64,000 bases of DNA from Geodermatophilus aquaeductus (GCF_900182545.1 NZ_FXTJ01000005.1:186001-250000), one strand, 5' to 3'; positions 42,086 to 51,918 are shown, counted from the first letter of the stretch. Numbers and translations: made by a program. The notes: generated from the letters alone by a model not told the origin.

Positions 42086-43252
42086 CTAATCCTCGTTACG
42101 CAGGTCGGCCGCGGTACACATCCGGTACACGGCAGCTGCTCGCGCGGCCTCCATCGCCTCGGCCACGTGGTCGAGGCGATCTCCGAACAGGTGCCCGTAC
42201 TGGTCGAGCGTCATCGCGGCCGACGCGTGGCCGAGCATCTGTTGGACGACCTTCACGTCCGCACCCGCCGCGATCGCCAGCGACGCCGCCGTGTGCCGCA
42301 GCTCGTGGGGATGCAGCCCCGCGAGCCCGATGGAGGCTGCGGCCTCGTCGAAGGCGGCCCGCCGGAACACCGTCGCCCGGAGGGCTCCGCCGCCGCGCAC
42401 GCCGCTGAAGACCAGCTCGTCGTCGCCCCTGCCCTCGACGAGCGTGCCCAGTTCCTCGACGAGGAAGCCCGGGATGGGCACCTCCCGTCGAGTGTGGCCC
42501 TTGGGGGAGCCCCACACCTGACCGGCGCGGTGGACGGTGGTGACGGACTCCGCGATGACCGCGCGACGGCGGGTGAGGTCCAGCCGGCCCACCTTCAGCG
42601 CTGCCAGCTCGCCGAACCGGACGCCGGTGTAGGCGAGGAAGAGGACCACCAACCGGTAGGTGTCGTTCTCGCGCTCGCTGAGCCGCCGGTGCTTGCTGAT
42701 CACTGCCGGCCGGGCGCAGGCCGTCGCGAGCTGGTCGACCTGCCGATGGGTCAGGTAGCGCCGTTCCCGGTCGACGGCCCGCGGCAGCCTGATGCCGGCG
42801 GCGGGGTTCCTCGCCAGCCGACCGTCGCGTACGGCCAGGTCCAGGATCAGGGAGAGCACGCGGTGGACCTTGCGCACCGTGGCCGGTTCACCCTGTGCCG
42901 CCAATCGCGTCACCCACCGCTGCACCTCGGCATGGGAGACGTCGGCGAGCTTGACCGTGCCCCAGGTCGGTGTGATGTGACGCCGCACGATTCCGGCGTA
43001 GCGCTCCAGGGTGGAGGCCTTGAGGTGCGCCTGCCCGGCGAGCCACCGGTCGGTCCACTCCCCCACGGTCAGCCGTGCGAGGGCGGGGTCGACGTAGGAG
43101 CCGACCAACTTCGCCGACTCGACGGTCGTCAGGTAGCGCTCGGCGTCGATCCGCCGGTCGAGCACCTTGACCCGCTGCCGCCCTGTGGGGTCGCGATAGC
43201 GGGCGTACCACCGGGTCTGTCCAGAGCGCTGACGCTTCTCGATGCTCGCCAT
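42086..43252 (-). CDS. int: tyrosine recombinase, element integrase
   Basis: 388 residues from ATG 43252. N-terminal arm-binding domain (RYRDPTGRQRVKVLDRRIDAERYL), core-binding SAM-like domain (LTVGEWTDRWLAGQAHLKASTL) and catalytic domain with all expected residues: Arg212 (TGVRFGEL), Lys251 (PKGHTRR), His316 and Arg319 (HELRH), His342 (LGHAS) and the nucleophile Tyr352 (LDQYGH). Its 3' end is 46 bp from attL. It contains, near its own 3' end, a CGGTACAC repeat (42112-42130) also found near attR. Catalyses integration and, with an excisionase, excision. Confidence 0.97.
   Translation of the reverse strand: MASIEKRQRSGQTRWYARYRDPTGRQRVKVLDRRIDAERYLTTVESAKLVGSYVDPALARLTVGEWTDRWLAGQAHLKASTLERYAGIVRRHITPTWGTVKLADVSHAEVQRWVTRLAAQGEPATVRKVHRVLSLILDLAVRDGRLARNPAAGIRLPRAVDRERRYLTHRQVDQLATACARPAVISKHRRLSERENDTYRLVVLFLAYTGVRFGELAALKVGRLDLTRRRAVIAESVTTVHRAGQVWGSPKGHTRREVPIPGFLVEELGTLVEGRGDDELVFSGVRGGGALRATVFRRAAFDEAAASIGLAGLHPHELRHTAASLAIAAGADVKVVQQMLGHASAAMTLDQYGHLFGDRLDHVAEAMEAARAAAVYRMCTAADLRNED
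42112..42130. repeat. candidate integrase arm site, left
   Basis: CGGTACACATCCGGTACAC: two direct CGGTACAC units. One mismatch from 62001-62019, which sits the same side of attR. Located inside the 3' end of int. Arm-type binding site is inferred. Confidence 0.45.
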
Positions 43253-43261
43253 GCCGACCTC

Positions 43262-43549
43262 CTAGCAGGAACTACTGTCACGTCGGCGCTGGCCATCCAC
43301 AGCTGTCTCGCCATCCACTGAAGAGACACGGAAGGCGGTGCGCGGGGATGCCGTTGCCTCGCCGCTCAGCGCGAGCCGGCCGCTGCGGTGGCGGACCTCC
43401 TCCGTGACCTCGGCCGCGCGCTGCTCGGTCAATCGGGTGCCGTCGGTCAGCCGGATGTCGTCGGCGTCGAGGTTGACGTCTGGACCGATCGATGTACTCG
43501 TGGTAATCGACGGCGGGGTGCTCGGTGGTCGCGGATGGCGCTCGGTCAT
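43262..43549 (-). CDS. small protein, truncated ribbon-helix-helix-like
   Basis: 95 residues from ATG 43549, preceded by GAGGAG. The middle LDADDIRLTDGTRLTEQRAAEVTEEVRHR is split by strands, then GRLALSGEATASPRTAFRV. Related small actinobacterial proteins have this arm followed by an RHH (CopG-like) DNA-binding fold; here the RHH helices are missing and the chain ends in an unrelated polar tail. It lies between int and the relaxase gene, where excision or transfer regulators are usual. May be a truncated regulator. Confidence 0.5.
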   Translation of the reverse strand: MTERHPRPPSTPPSITTSTSIGPDVNLDADDIRLTDGTRLTEQRAAEVTEEVRHRSGRLALSGEATASPRTAFRVSSVDGETAVDGQRRRDSSSC

Positions 43550-43680
43550 GGTCCTTTTCTCCTCAGCCGGGTCGGCATGCTGCCGGCCTGCAGCAGCTCT
43601 CCCGTGGACCTTGCGTCGTCCTCCTGCATCCCTCCTGTTGTCCTGGTCCGGAGCCATTCGGGCCGACGGCGGGGTCCACG

Positions 43681-46600
43681 TCATCGCCCGAGCGACGGCT
43701 CGGCTTTGCACCGGCCGGCGGAGAAGGAGAACTGCTGCGGATGGGGAGGCTCGAGGCCGAAGGCGGTCGGCTGCGGTGTTCTCGGACGCTCCCGGGCGTC
43801 GGCGGTGTGCTGCGCCCGCCAGGCGTCGCGTTCGGCGCCGAGCCAGCCGACTGGCTGGGTGAGCAGAGCCGGCTCGGCCGTCAGGCGCGCGATGCGATCT
43901 CGGACGGCGGCCAGTTCGGTGTGGTCGGCGGCAATGTGCCGGTCGGTGTTGGCCAGTCGCTCCGCCGGGTCGGGGGTCCAGCCGAGGGATCCGAAGAGGG
44001 TGACCCGGTGCTCGTGCTGACGGCGGGCGTGGGCCAGCGCGACCTCGGCGTGCTGGTGGGCCTCCTGGGCGGTGGCTGCTGTCGCGCCGAGCTGCGCGTG
44101 CTGCGGGTGGGCGTGGTCGGCGTGGCGGCGGGCGTAGGAGTCGAAGGCGGTCCACAGCCGGGGCCGGTCGTCGGCTCGGTCAGCCAGGCAGGCGATCTGC
44201 TGCGGGTCGGCGGGCATGGCCGGCAGGTAGGGCCGCCAGGCGTCCGCCCAGTCGAGTAGCTGTTCGCCGGCCCGGTGCACCGCTGCCCGTCGAAGCCGGA
44301 GCCGGCCGGGGCCGTCGAGCACGACCTGCGCGGCGTCGCGGGCAGCGCTCCGTCCGGTGTCCCAGCTGTGGAGCAGTGCGTCGCGGATCCGGTCAGTGTC
44401 GGCGGCGATGAGCGTTTCACTGTTCTCGGCCCGCGCCGCGGCGCGGCGGGCGTCGATCCCGGCCTGCCGGACTGCCTCGGCCAGGGCGGCGGCCTCTTCG
44501 GCGTGGGCGGACTCGAGCGCGACGATCTCGCGTAGCGCGTCCCGGCGCGGCAGGTCGCGGGCGAGCCGGTCCAGGCAGCGCTGCTCGTCCGTCCACGCGG
44601 AGTGCAGGTCGGCCAGCGTCTGCTCCAGCGGTCGGGGCGGGGCGTAGGGGGCGGCCTCCGTGGCGGCCAGCCGGGCGGCGTGGGCGGGGCCGAGGTCGGC
44701 GCGGTCGCGGGCGAAGACCGCCAGCCACTGCTCGCGCGCCTGGTCGGGGTCGGTCGCCATCAGGTGGGCGGTGTTGGCGGTACGGCCGCGGGTCATCCCG
44801 ACGTAGGCCGCCGCGGCGCCGGTGTCCTCGCCGACCACCAGGTGCGCGGCGGTCACGGTGTCGCCTTGGGTGCCGTGGGCGGTGGTGGCGTAGGCCAGTT
44901 CCACATGCGCGGTGACGTAGTCGGCGGGCAGCACCCGCGCCGCTGTCCCGGCCGGGGGAACAGCGGGGGTGACGGCGGCCTGCCCGTCGCCGGCCGGGGT
45001 GACGTGCGGTGGGCCGTCGGGGGTGACCAGCAGTCCGCCGTTGCGGCCGACCGCGGTGACGACCCAGGTGTCCCGGTTGGCCACGTCGAGGTCGCGGTCG
45101 TTGCGGCGTGTGGCGATCCGGTCGCCGACGCCGATCCGCTCCCCCGCCCCGGTAATCACCACCCGCCGGTTGTCGACCCGGCCCTCGGTGACCAGCCGGT
45201 CCCGGACGGCAGCGCTGAGGGCGGCGGCCTGCTCACGGGTGGCGACCACCACGGCCACCCGCTCGCCCGCGGCGGAGTCCTCCGCCGCGCCGGCGGCGAG
45301 CGCCTCCCGCAGCGCCTGCACGTCGGAGTGCAGCCGGAGCTGCCCGCGGGCCAGCAGCGCGTCGAACACCGCCCCGGGGTCGGTGCCGGCGCGCATCGCC
45401 AGGGTCAGCTCGGCGTAGTCGCCGTCCGGTGCGCTGCGGCCGGTGGCGTCGGTGCGGGTGAAGCGGTGCACTCCGACCAGGGTCAGGTGCCCGGCCGGGG
45501 CGACCTGGGCCGCAGCAAGGTCGAGGACGCCACCGCGGCCGACCGCCGCGAGCTGGTGCCGGTCACCGAGCAGGGCGAGCTGCACCCGGCACTCGTCGGC
45601 GACGGTCAGCAGGGCCTGGGCGGTGTCCTGATCGAGCATCCCGGCCTCGTCGACGACGAGGAGGTCGCCCGCGGCCAGTCGCGCGGCGTCCCGGGGGCCG
45701 GGGTAGAGCGCTCCGGTGACCGGGTCGGCCTGGCCGGAGGACAACCGGGTCCAGACGCCGTCGTCGGTCCAACGCCAGCCGTACTCGAAAACCAGCCGGG
45801 CCGCCGACGACGCGGCGGTCTCGACCTCGGCGGCGGCGACCCGGGCCGCCTTCAGCGTCGGGGTGACGACCACCAGCCGGCGCCCCTGCTCAGCCAGCCG
45901 GGACCGGGTGGCGGCCAGGGTGGTGGTCTTGCCCGCGCCGGCCGCGCCCTCGACCACGACCAGGCGCCACGGGCCGGTGAGCGCTGCGACCGCCGCGGCC
46001 TGCTCCGGGTCCAGTCTCGGAGAACCGGCGGCGACGTCGACCGGTGGGATCGGGTCGGTGTCCGGGGCGCCGGCCGGGCGCTCGGTGGCGCGGGCGGCGA
46101 GACGGGCGCTTAGGTCGGCCTCGACGGCGAGCACCGAGCTCGAGGTCCAGGCCCGGATGTGCTCGGGCACCCCACCGGCAGGACTATGGCGGTCGAGCAG
46201 CGGCCGGCAGCGGGACAGGGTGCGGGCGGTGAGGTCTTCGGCGACTTCGAGGCGCACCGCCGGGTCAGTGACGACACCGGCGGCGGCGAGCAACTGTTCG
46301 ACCTCCCCGCGCACGTCGGCGGCGTTCCACGCCGAGCGGGCGGCGCCCAGCCGGGCCAGCACCCGGTCGGCCGCCTGATCCCGGTCCAGGCCGCCGACCG
46401 GGGTGGGGGTCAGGCTGACCGGAACGTCGCGGTCGCGGTAGCCCAGGCCGGCCAGCTCGGCCGCCCACCGGGCGGTGAGGTCCTCGCCGGGCTGGGGCCG
46501 CACCTTGTCCGGGCGGCCCGCTGCCCACGCTCGCGCGTCCCAGGAGCGGCGCAGCGCCGGGCCGGGAAATTCACCGGGATGCGCCGCGGTCCATTCCCGC

Positions 46601-47355
46601 TCGCAGGTGTCGATGTTGCGGGCGATCTGTGCGGCTCGCGCGCTGAATGCGCCCACGAAATCCGCCAGCTGCTGGATCTCGCCATCGGCATTCAACGCGT
46701 ACCCGTGAGCGGCGAGTGCGGCCCGGAATGGCGGGTCGCAGGCGACCGCGGCGTGCCCGATCCCGTTAATGGCGGCGAGGGAGTCGCGGACGCCGACGGT
46801 GTGCAGGCCGCGCCATTTCCCGGCGGCGAAGACTCGGGCGTTGATTTGGAGGTGCAGATGGCGGTGCGGGTCGCCGGCCCGCGACGTGTGGTGCGCCACC
46901 GTCACCGCCTCGGCCACCTCGACCGGCACCTGCAGCTGCCCCCCGCGCGGGCCGACCCGGGTGGTGGCGTGCTGCCCGTGCCAGCCGATGATCTGCTCGG
47001 CCGCCCGCGCCTGGGCCGCGTCGTATGCCGTCGCGATGTCTGGATGCAGCGCCGCGGCCAGCGACCACGTCTTCGGGCCGTTGACCACCACCTCGACGAA
47101 CCGCACCGCACGCCCGTCACCGCGCAGCTGGCCCCGCGGCTGCCCGGTGCCCGGATCACGGCCGGCCACCCACGTCTCGTAGGCCTCCCCGGTCAGCGGC
47201 GCCAGCTCGGCCACCCGCCCCTCGGTGACGCTGAACCGGCGGGCGAGGCCGGTGCCCTCGGTGAGGTAGTAGTCATCGGCCCGGCCCCGGTCGGCCTCCA
47301 CGTAGTGCCGGGCAGCCGCCGGCGCGCCGGCGTAGACCTTCATTCCGCCATGCAT
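43681..47355 (-). CDS. MobF-family relaxase-helicase (TraA/TrwC-like)
   Basis: 1224 residues from ATG 47355 (Met4 or the following codons are possible alternative starts). Residues 1-300 form a TrwC relaxase domain with candidate nicking tyrosines Tyr18, Tyr29 and Tyr30 and the metal-binding cluster His164, His166 and His168 in GDPHRHLHLQI. Residues about 445-900 form an SF1 helicase: Walker A GAAGAGKT (470-477), LLVVDEAGMLDQD, ALLGDRHQLAAVGRGG, and TTAHGTQGDTV with YVGMTRGR. The C-terminal 300 residues are Ala/Arg-rich helices. It nicks oriT and unwinds DNA for transfer. No coupling protein is nearby. Confidence 0.93.
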   Translation of the reverse strand: MHGGMKVYAGAPAAARHYVEADRGRADDYYLTEGTGLARRFSVTEGRVAELAPLTGEAYETWVAGRDPGTGQPRGQLRGDGRAVRFVEVVVNGPKTWSLAAALHPDIATAYDAAQARAAEQIIGWHGQHATTRVGPRGGQLQVPVEVAEAVTVAHHTSRAGDPHRHLHLQINARVFAAGKWRGLHTVGVRDSLAAINGIGHAAVACDPPFRAALAAHGYALNADGEIQQLADFVGAFSARAAQIARNIDTCEREWTAAHPGEFPGPALRRSWDARAWAAGRPDKVRPQPGEDLTARWAAELAGLGYRDRDVPVSLTPTPVGGLDRDQAADRVLARLGAARSAWNAADVRGEVEQLLAAAGVVTDPAVRLEVAEDLTARTLSRCRPLLDRHSPAGGVPEHIRAWTSSSVLAVEADLSARLAARATERPAGAPDTDPIPPVDVAAGSPRLDPEQAAAVAALTGPWRLVVVEGAAGAGKTTTLAATRSRLAEQGRRLVVVTPTLKAARVAAAEVETAASSAARLVFEYGWRWTDDGVWTRLSSGQADPVTGALYPGPRDAARLAAGDLLVVDEAGMLDQDTAQALLTVADECRVQLALLGDRHQLAAVGRGGVLDLAAAQVAPAGHLTLVGVHRFTRTDATGRSAPDGDYAELTLAMRAGTDPGAVFDALLARGQLRLHSDVQALREALAAGAAEDSAAGERVAVVVATREQAAALSAAVRDRLVTEGRVDNRRVVITGAGERIGVGDRIATRRNDRDLDVANRDTWVVTAVGRNGGLLVTPDGPPHVTPAGDGQAAVTPAVPPAGTAARVLPADYVTAHVELAYATTAHGTQGDTVTAAHLVVGEDTGAAAAYVGMTRGRTANTAHLMATDPDQAREQWLAVFARDRADLGPAHAARLAATEAAPYAPPRPLEQTLADLHSAWTDEQRCLDRLARDLPRRDALREIVALESAHAEEAAALAEAVRQAGIDARRAAARAENSETLIAADTDRIRDALLHSWDTGRSAARDAAQVVLDGPGRLRLRRAAVHRAGEQLLDWADAWRPYLPAMPADPQQIACLADRADDRPRLWTAFDSYARRHADHAHPQHAQLGATAATAQEAHQHAEVALAHARRQHEHRVTLFGSLGWTPDPAERLANTDRHIAADHTELAAVRDRIARLTAEPALLTQPVGWLGAERDAWRAQHTADARERPRTPQPTAFGLEPPHPQQFSFSAGRCKAEPSLGR

Positions 47356-47839
47356 TCTTCAACGCCACCCGACAATGACCAACAAGTCACCCCTAGAAAC
47401 GGTAATGGGCCCCGCGAAGCGGGGCCCGATCCACCTCCGAAGGTAGCATGCGTGCCGTCGCCTTGGTGAAAAGCCGGTGACCACTCGAACGCTGCTGAGG
47501 TTGCGTCGCTCCAGCGCTGAGCACGTCAAGAAATGGCCGGTCTTGCGGCCCCTGTAGACGTCCGAGCAGCGACCGGGGCAGGACGTACAAGCCGAACGGC
47601 CATCGTGGCGGCGAGATCCTGGGCGAGGCAGTCACCACGGACAACGTGGCCGAAACGGTTCGTCACGCAGCGTCTACGGCGTGTCTACAGCGAGTTATCA
47701 CGGTCGTGTAACGACGCGCAATCGACCCGTTGCGTTCGGCTATTGGCCGCCACCAGCCTCGCCGCCGCCACCCGGTCCGCTGGGTGGTCGAGCAGGTCGC
47801 AGGTCCGGTCCGTCCCGTGTCTTCCCGGTGAGGTGTGCT
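47356..47839. other. intergenic region between divergent relaxase and Rhs genes; candidate oriT
   Basis: 484 bp without a convincing gene. A perfect 9-bp GC stem with GAA loop lies at 47407-47427, 52 bp upstream of the relaxase start. Promoters for both genes must be here. An origin of transfer is often placed next to the relaxase 5' end, but I see no recognised nic sequence. Confidence 0.35.
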
Positions 47840-50800
47840 GTGACATCACGAACGCTGCAAGCGGCCGTGAGCCGTCGGCGGAGGCCGACGCCGAGGCGTG
47901 CGCTCAGGCGCTCCCTGACGGTCGGGGCGGTGACGACGGCGGTGGTCGCCGGGTCGGCGACCGGCGTGCTGGCCGCCCCCTACAGCGCACCGACAGCGGA
48001 GGTGGCCAACAGCTGGTCGCTCGCGCCGGTGCTTGTCGGTGAGGCGACCGCACCGGGGTCGGGGACTCAGTCGCTGCGCTTCTCGGCCCGCACCAAGGGA
48101 GCGACGGGCTGGGACCTGCTGGATGGGGTCAGCGTGTCCGGCACCCGGGGGTACCTGCCTCTGCCGGCCGGCCGACTCGGCATCGGGCAGGCCTTCGAGT
48201 ACCAGGTCGCGCACTGCGACACCACCGGCTGTACCAGCTCGGCGGTGCAAACCGGGCAGGTGTCGGCGGCGCTGGCCGCCGGCGAGCGGCCGGGAGGAAC
48301 GCGGCTGCCGTTCACCGTCGGCGACCGGCTCGGGGCCCAGGTCGACGCCGGGTCGGGCAACCTGCTGGTCACCTCGGCGCTGTTCAGCCTGCCGCGGCGC
48401 TCGGGTGCGCCGCTGGAAGTGGGGCTGGCCTACAACAGCCGCACCCGCAACGTGGGCGCGCAGTTCCCCGGCTCGGTAGGTGACGCTGCTTCTGGCTGGC
48501 GGCTGTCGACTGGGGCGGACGTGCGGCTGCGCTTCCCGGGTGACGGCTCGGTCGTCTACCACGGCCCCAACGGGCTGACCGGCACCTTCACACCAGAATC
48601 CAGCGGCTTCGCCGCGCCGGCCGGCTTCAAGAGCACCCTGGCCGCAGCCTCAGGCGGCGGCTGGACGCTGACCGATCACGGCAGCGGCGAGGTCCGCCAG
48701 TTCACCACCGAGGGCCAGCTAACGAAGCTGACCGACCGCAACGGCAACGCCTCCACATTCGGCTACGACGCCGACGGCTCGCTGAACCAGATCCGCGCTG
48801 ACCAGGGCAGCGCCGGGGCCAGCACACTGACGGTGGCCACCGAGGGCGAGGGCCGCGGCCGGATCACCACCATCACCCAGACCGCCGGCGGGGCGAGCCG
48901 GTCGGTGAACCTGTCCTACGACCCGGCCACCGGCTACCTCTCCAGTCTGACCGACCAGGAGGGCCGCACCACCGAGTTCACGCACGGGGCCAACGGCAAC
49001 CTCAACCGGATTACCGCCCCTGGCGACGCGCAGACGTCGTTCACCTACGACGATCACGGTCGGGTGCAGACGGTCACCCAGCCGACCGGACAGGCCGGTG
49101 TCCAGGCGGTCACCCGGTTCAGCTACCCGGACGGGCAGACGCTGGTCGCCGACCCGAACAGCGACCAGGATCAGCCAGTGGGCACCGCCGCGCACACCAC
49201 CTACCAGCTCACCGACGACGGCTGGCTGCTGGTGGAGCGGGCCACCGACCCGGCCGGCCACGAACGCTCGGTGACCTACACCCCGCAGTTCGACGTCGCC
49301 ACGGCCACCGACCCGGCCGGCACCAGCTCCTTCGGCTACGACCCGGCGGTCAACGGCGGTGAGTCGCTGACCTCCACCCGCAGCACCACCGGCGCCGGAA
49401 CGGCGTTCGCCTACGCCAACACCGCCGCGGCCACCCGCTACCAGCCCACCTCCGGCACCGACGCACAGGGCCGCACCTCGACCTACACCTACAACGGGGC
49501 GGGCAACCGGCTGTCGGCCATCGACGCCGGCAGCGCCCAGGCCGCCGTCACCTACAACGCCGACGGCACGGTGGCTACCTCCACCAGCCCCTCGGGCGCG
49601 GTGACCTCCTACGGCTACGACAGCGTGGGGCAGCTGACCTCCATCACCCCGCCGGCCGGCACCACCCTCGGTCAGCGCACCTACAGCTACGACAACTACG
49701 GGCGGGTGGCCACCTCCACCACCGGCCGCGGGGTCACCGAGACTTACACCTACGACGACCTCGACCGGGTCCTCGAGGTCGACTACTCCGACACCACCCC
49801 AACCGTCGCCTACGCCTACGACGACGCCGGAACCATCGACACACGCAGCGACGCCTCCGGGACCACCGACTACGGCTACGACCCGCTGGGCCGGCTGACC
49901 TCCCGCAGCCACACCGCCAACGCCAGCGGTCCGGTGTCCTACAGCTACGACAAGGCCGGCAACCTCGCGACCGCGACCAACGCCGCCGGCACCACCCGCT
50001 ACAGCTACGACAGCCGCAACCTGGTCATCCGCGCGGTCACCCCCTCCGGGCGGGCGATCGAGTTCACCCACGACCCCTCGGGCCGGCGCACCGACACCGT
50101 CTTCCACCCCACCGCTGGCTTCTCCTACGACGGGTACAGCACCCCGACGAGCTTCGCTGCGCACACCCACACCGACTACGACGCCGCCGGCCGCATCACC
50201 CAGACCTGGACCGCCCAGGCCGGCAACGACACCGACCGGGTCACCGACCTGTCTTACACCTACGCCTCTCCCGGCCCCGCCGCCTGCCCGAACGCCCCCG
50301 CCACCGGCACCGACACCGGCCTGCGCTGGACCCAGACCGACCACCGCACCGGCAAGGTCACCAGCTACTGCTACGACCGGGCCAACCGGCTGATCTCGGC
50401 CACCACCTCCGGCGCCGATTCCTGGACCTACACCTACGACGGCAACGGCAACCGCACCCAGACGACCAAGAATGGCGCGGTCGTCCAGTCCCTGGACGTC
50501 AACCCCGGCGACCAAATAACCGGCAACGGCTACTCCTTCGACGCCTCGGGCAACACCACCGCCGCCCCCAGCGTCGGCAGCTCGGTTGGCTACAACGGCG
50601 CCGAGCAGATGACTACCCGCACCGCCGCCAGCGACGGCTACAGCAGCGGCGGCAGCGCTACCTACACCTACGCCGGCACCGACCAGACCGAGCTCATCGC
50701 CCAGTCCGGTGGGTTCGACTACACCTACGGCCGCACGAACACCGCCGGCCTGCCGATCCTGGAGTCCTACACCAGCAGCGGGGTCACCTACTCCTACACC

Positions 50801-51394
50801 TACGACCCCCAGGGCACCCCGCTGGCACTGGAGGGCGCCAACAGCCACTACCTCGCCCTCGACGGGTTGGGCTCCCCGGTCGCACTGGTCAACCACAGCG
50901 GCACCCAGACCGCCGCCTACGCCTACACCCCCTACGGCCAGAGCACCGCCACCCCGCTGGGCGGCAGCGGCGTCACCAACGTCCAGATCTACGGCTACGC
51001 CGGCGGCCTCACCGATCGCCGCAGCAGCCTGGTCCACTTCGGTCAACGCTGGTACGACCCGGCTTCGGGACGCTGGACCCAGGAGGACAGCCTCGAGACC
51101 CTTGCCGACCCGTCGCGGGCCAACCGCTATGAATACGCCGATGGCAACCCCACGAACTACGTCGATCCCACGGGGCAGATATCGCTAGGCTGCGCTTTGG
51201 CTATCGCGGCCTTTGCCGCGGAGAATCTCATTCCTCTGGGCAAGCTCTACCGCTTGGCGCAAATTCAGGGCGGAATTAGGAAGTTCCTTCGAGCGCTTGG
51301 AAATAACGAGATCGACGCGACCGACTTCGCAGAGGCGGGATTTGATCTGATCAAGACGCTGACGGGAATCCAGAATCTGCAGGCCAACTGCTAA
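47840..51394 (+). CDS. secreted Rhs/YD-repeat protein with distinct C-terminal tip
   Basis: 1184 residues from GTG 47840, with GGTGAGG 7 nt upstream; upstream frame lacks a signal peptide. A basic signal peptide (RRALRRSLTVGAVTTAVVAG, cleavage near VLAAPYS) precedes a beta-rich N-terminal part and at least 20 YD units such as TYDDHGRVQTVTQP and SYDKAGNLATATNAAG. The Rhs core ends with VHFGQRWYDPASGRW, NRYEYADGNPTNYVDPTG. The last 72 residues (1113-1184, QISLGCALAIAAFAAENLIP onward) are hydrophobic and encoded by DNA with more A/T third positions than the core. This is the layout of a polymorphic toxin with a swapped tip. The tip fold is not recognised. Confidence 0.88.
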   Translation: MTSRTLQAAVSRRRRPTPRRALRRSLTVGAVTTAVVAGSATGVLAAPYSAPTAEVANSWSLAPVLVGEATAPGSGTQSLRFSARTKGATGWDLLDGVSVSGTRGYLPLPAGRLGIGQAFEYQVAHCDTTGCTSSAVQTGQVSAALAAGERPGGTRLPFTVGDRLGAQVDAGSGNLLVTSALFSLPRRSGAPLEVGLAYNSRTRNVGAQFPGSVGDAASGWRLSTGADVRLRFPGDGSVVYHGPNGLTGTFTPESSGFAAPAGFKSTLAAASGGGWTLTDHGSGEVRQFTTEGQLTKLTDRNGNASTFGYDADGSLNQIRADQGSAGASTLTVATEGEGRGRITTITQTAGGASRSVNLSYDPATGYLSSLTDQEGRTTEFTHGANGNLNRITAPGDAQTSFTYDDHGRVQTVTQPTGQAGVQAVTRFSYPDGQTLVADPNSDQDQPVGTAAHTTYQLTDDGWLLVERATDPAGHERSVTYTPQFDVATATDPAGTSSFGYDPAVNGGESLTSTRSTTGAGTAFAYANTAAATRYQPTSGTDAQGRTSTYTYNGAGNRLSAIDAGSAQAAVTYNADGTVATSTSPSGAVTSYGYDSVGQLTSITPPAGTTLGQRTYSYDNYGRVATSTTGRGVTETYTYDDLDRVLEVDYSDTTPTVAYAYDDAGTIDTRSDASGTTDYGYDPLGRLTSRSHTANASGPVSYSYDKAGNLATATNAAGTTRYSYDSRNLVIRAVTPSGRAIEFTHDPSGRRTDTVFHPTAGFSYDGYSTPTSFAAHTHTDYDAAGRITQTWTAQAGNDTDRVTDLSYTYASPGPAACPNAPATGTDTGLRWTQTDHRTGKVTSYCYDRANRLISATTSGADSWTYTYDGNGNRTQTTKNGAVVQSLDVNPGDQITGNGYSFDASGNTTAAPSVGSSVGYNGAEQMTTRTAASDGYSSGGSATYTYAGTDQTELIAQSGGFDYTYGRTNTAGLPILESYTSSGVTYSYTYDPQGTPLALEGANSHYLALDGLGSPVALVNHSGTQTAAYAYTPYGQSTATPLGGSGVTNVQIYGYAGGLTDRRSSLVHFGQRWYDPASGRWTQEDSLETLADPSRANRYEYADGNPTNYVDPTGQISLGCALAIAAFAAENLIPLGKLYRLAQIQGGIRKFLRALGNNEIDATDFAEAGFDLIKTLTGIQNLQANC

Positions 51395-51409
51395 GCTGCG
51401 GGAGAGACG

Positions 51410-51829
51410 ATGAACAACTCAGCTTCTGATGCAGACAGCTGGATCGCCGAGGTTGACAGTGAGACAATGTATGCCGTCTTCCTCGTCGGGCCGGTGGCGG
51501 CCCTGCCAGAGCTACTCGTGGTAGCTGTCCGATCACTACGGGGGAAGCGAGGCGTACAAATAGGACCGTCCCTAGGAGCTGTCCTTGTCGCTCTTCTCAC
51601 GCGCTCATTATTGTACCGCGACAGGCGCATGGGGCGGGCCCACACGGGGCGCATTCGGCAAGGCATGCTGTGCGCAGAGTTCGTGGTCCCTCTGGTCTGC
51701 TCGCTGAGCCAAAGGACCGTCGTGGGTACTCGCCATTCGCCCCTTTGGGCGCTTGTCACCTCGACCGTCTTGCGGTCCTCGCTGGCGCTGTCGATGGCGA
51801 CGCATCGTCGGAATCAGGTGGTCGACTGA
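51410..51829 (+). CDS. small membrane protein after Rhs, candidate immunity
   Basis: 139 residues from ATG 51410, 15 bp after the Rhs stop, with GGGAGAG 5 nt upstream. Residues about 20-75 hold two hydrophobic segments (YAVFLVGPVAALPELLVVAV and IGPSLGAVLVALLTRSLL). The C-terminal half is less convincing as a protein and may be out of frame. Position directly behind a toxin tip and low GC match the tip rather than the Rhs core, so an immunity role is inferred from context only. Confidence 0.5.
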   Translation: MNNSASDADSWIAEVDSETMYAVFLVGPVAALPELLVVAVRSLRGKRGVQIGPSLGAVLVALLTRSLLYRDRRMGRAHTGRIRQGMLCAEFVVPLVCSLSQRTVVGTRHSPLWALVTSTVLRSSLALSMATHRRNQVVD

Positions 51830-51918
51830 AAGAGCAAATCGCAAGCGAAATGAGCCGCCCGCTACTCGCAAGGTCTTTCGGCCCCGCTTAGGCCTTGTCT
51901 GATCCGCCACAAGACTTA

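Noticed and set aside
48900-50700. Repeated TAC-ACC-TAC-like units as a DNA repeat array
   Set aside because: They are the protein YD repeats of the Rhs gene.
48719-51046. A 775-residue Gly/Val-rich minus-strand frame opposite the Rhs gene
   Set aside because: It mirrors the periodic YD repeats on the plus strand and has no start signal or family similarity. Not a PE-PGRS-like protein.
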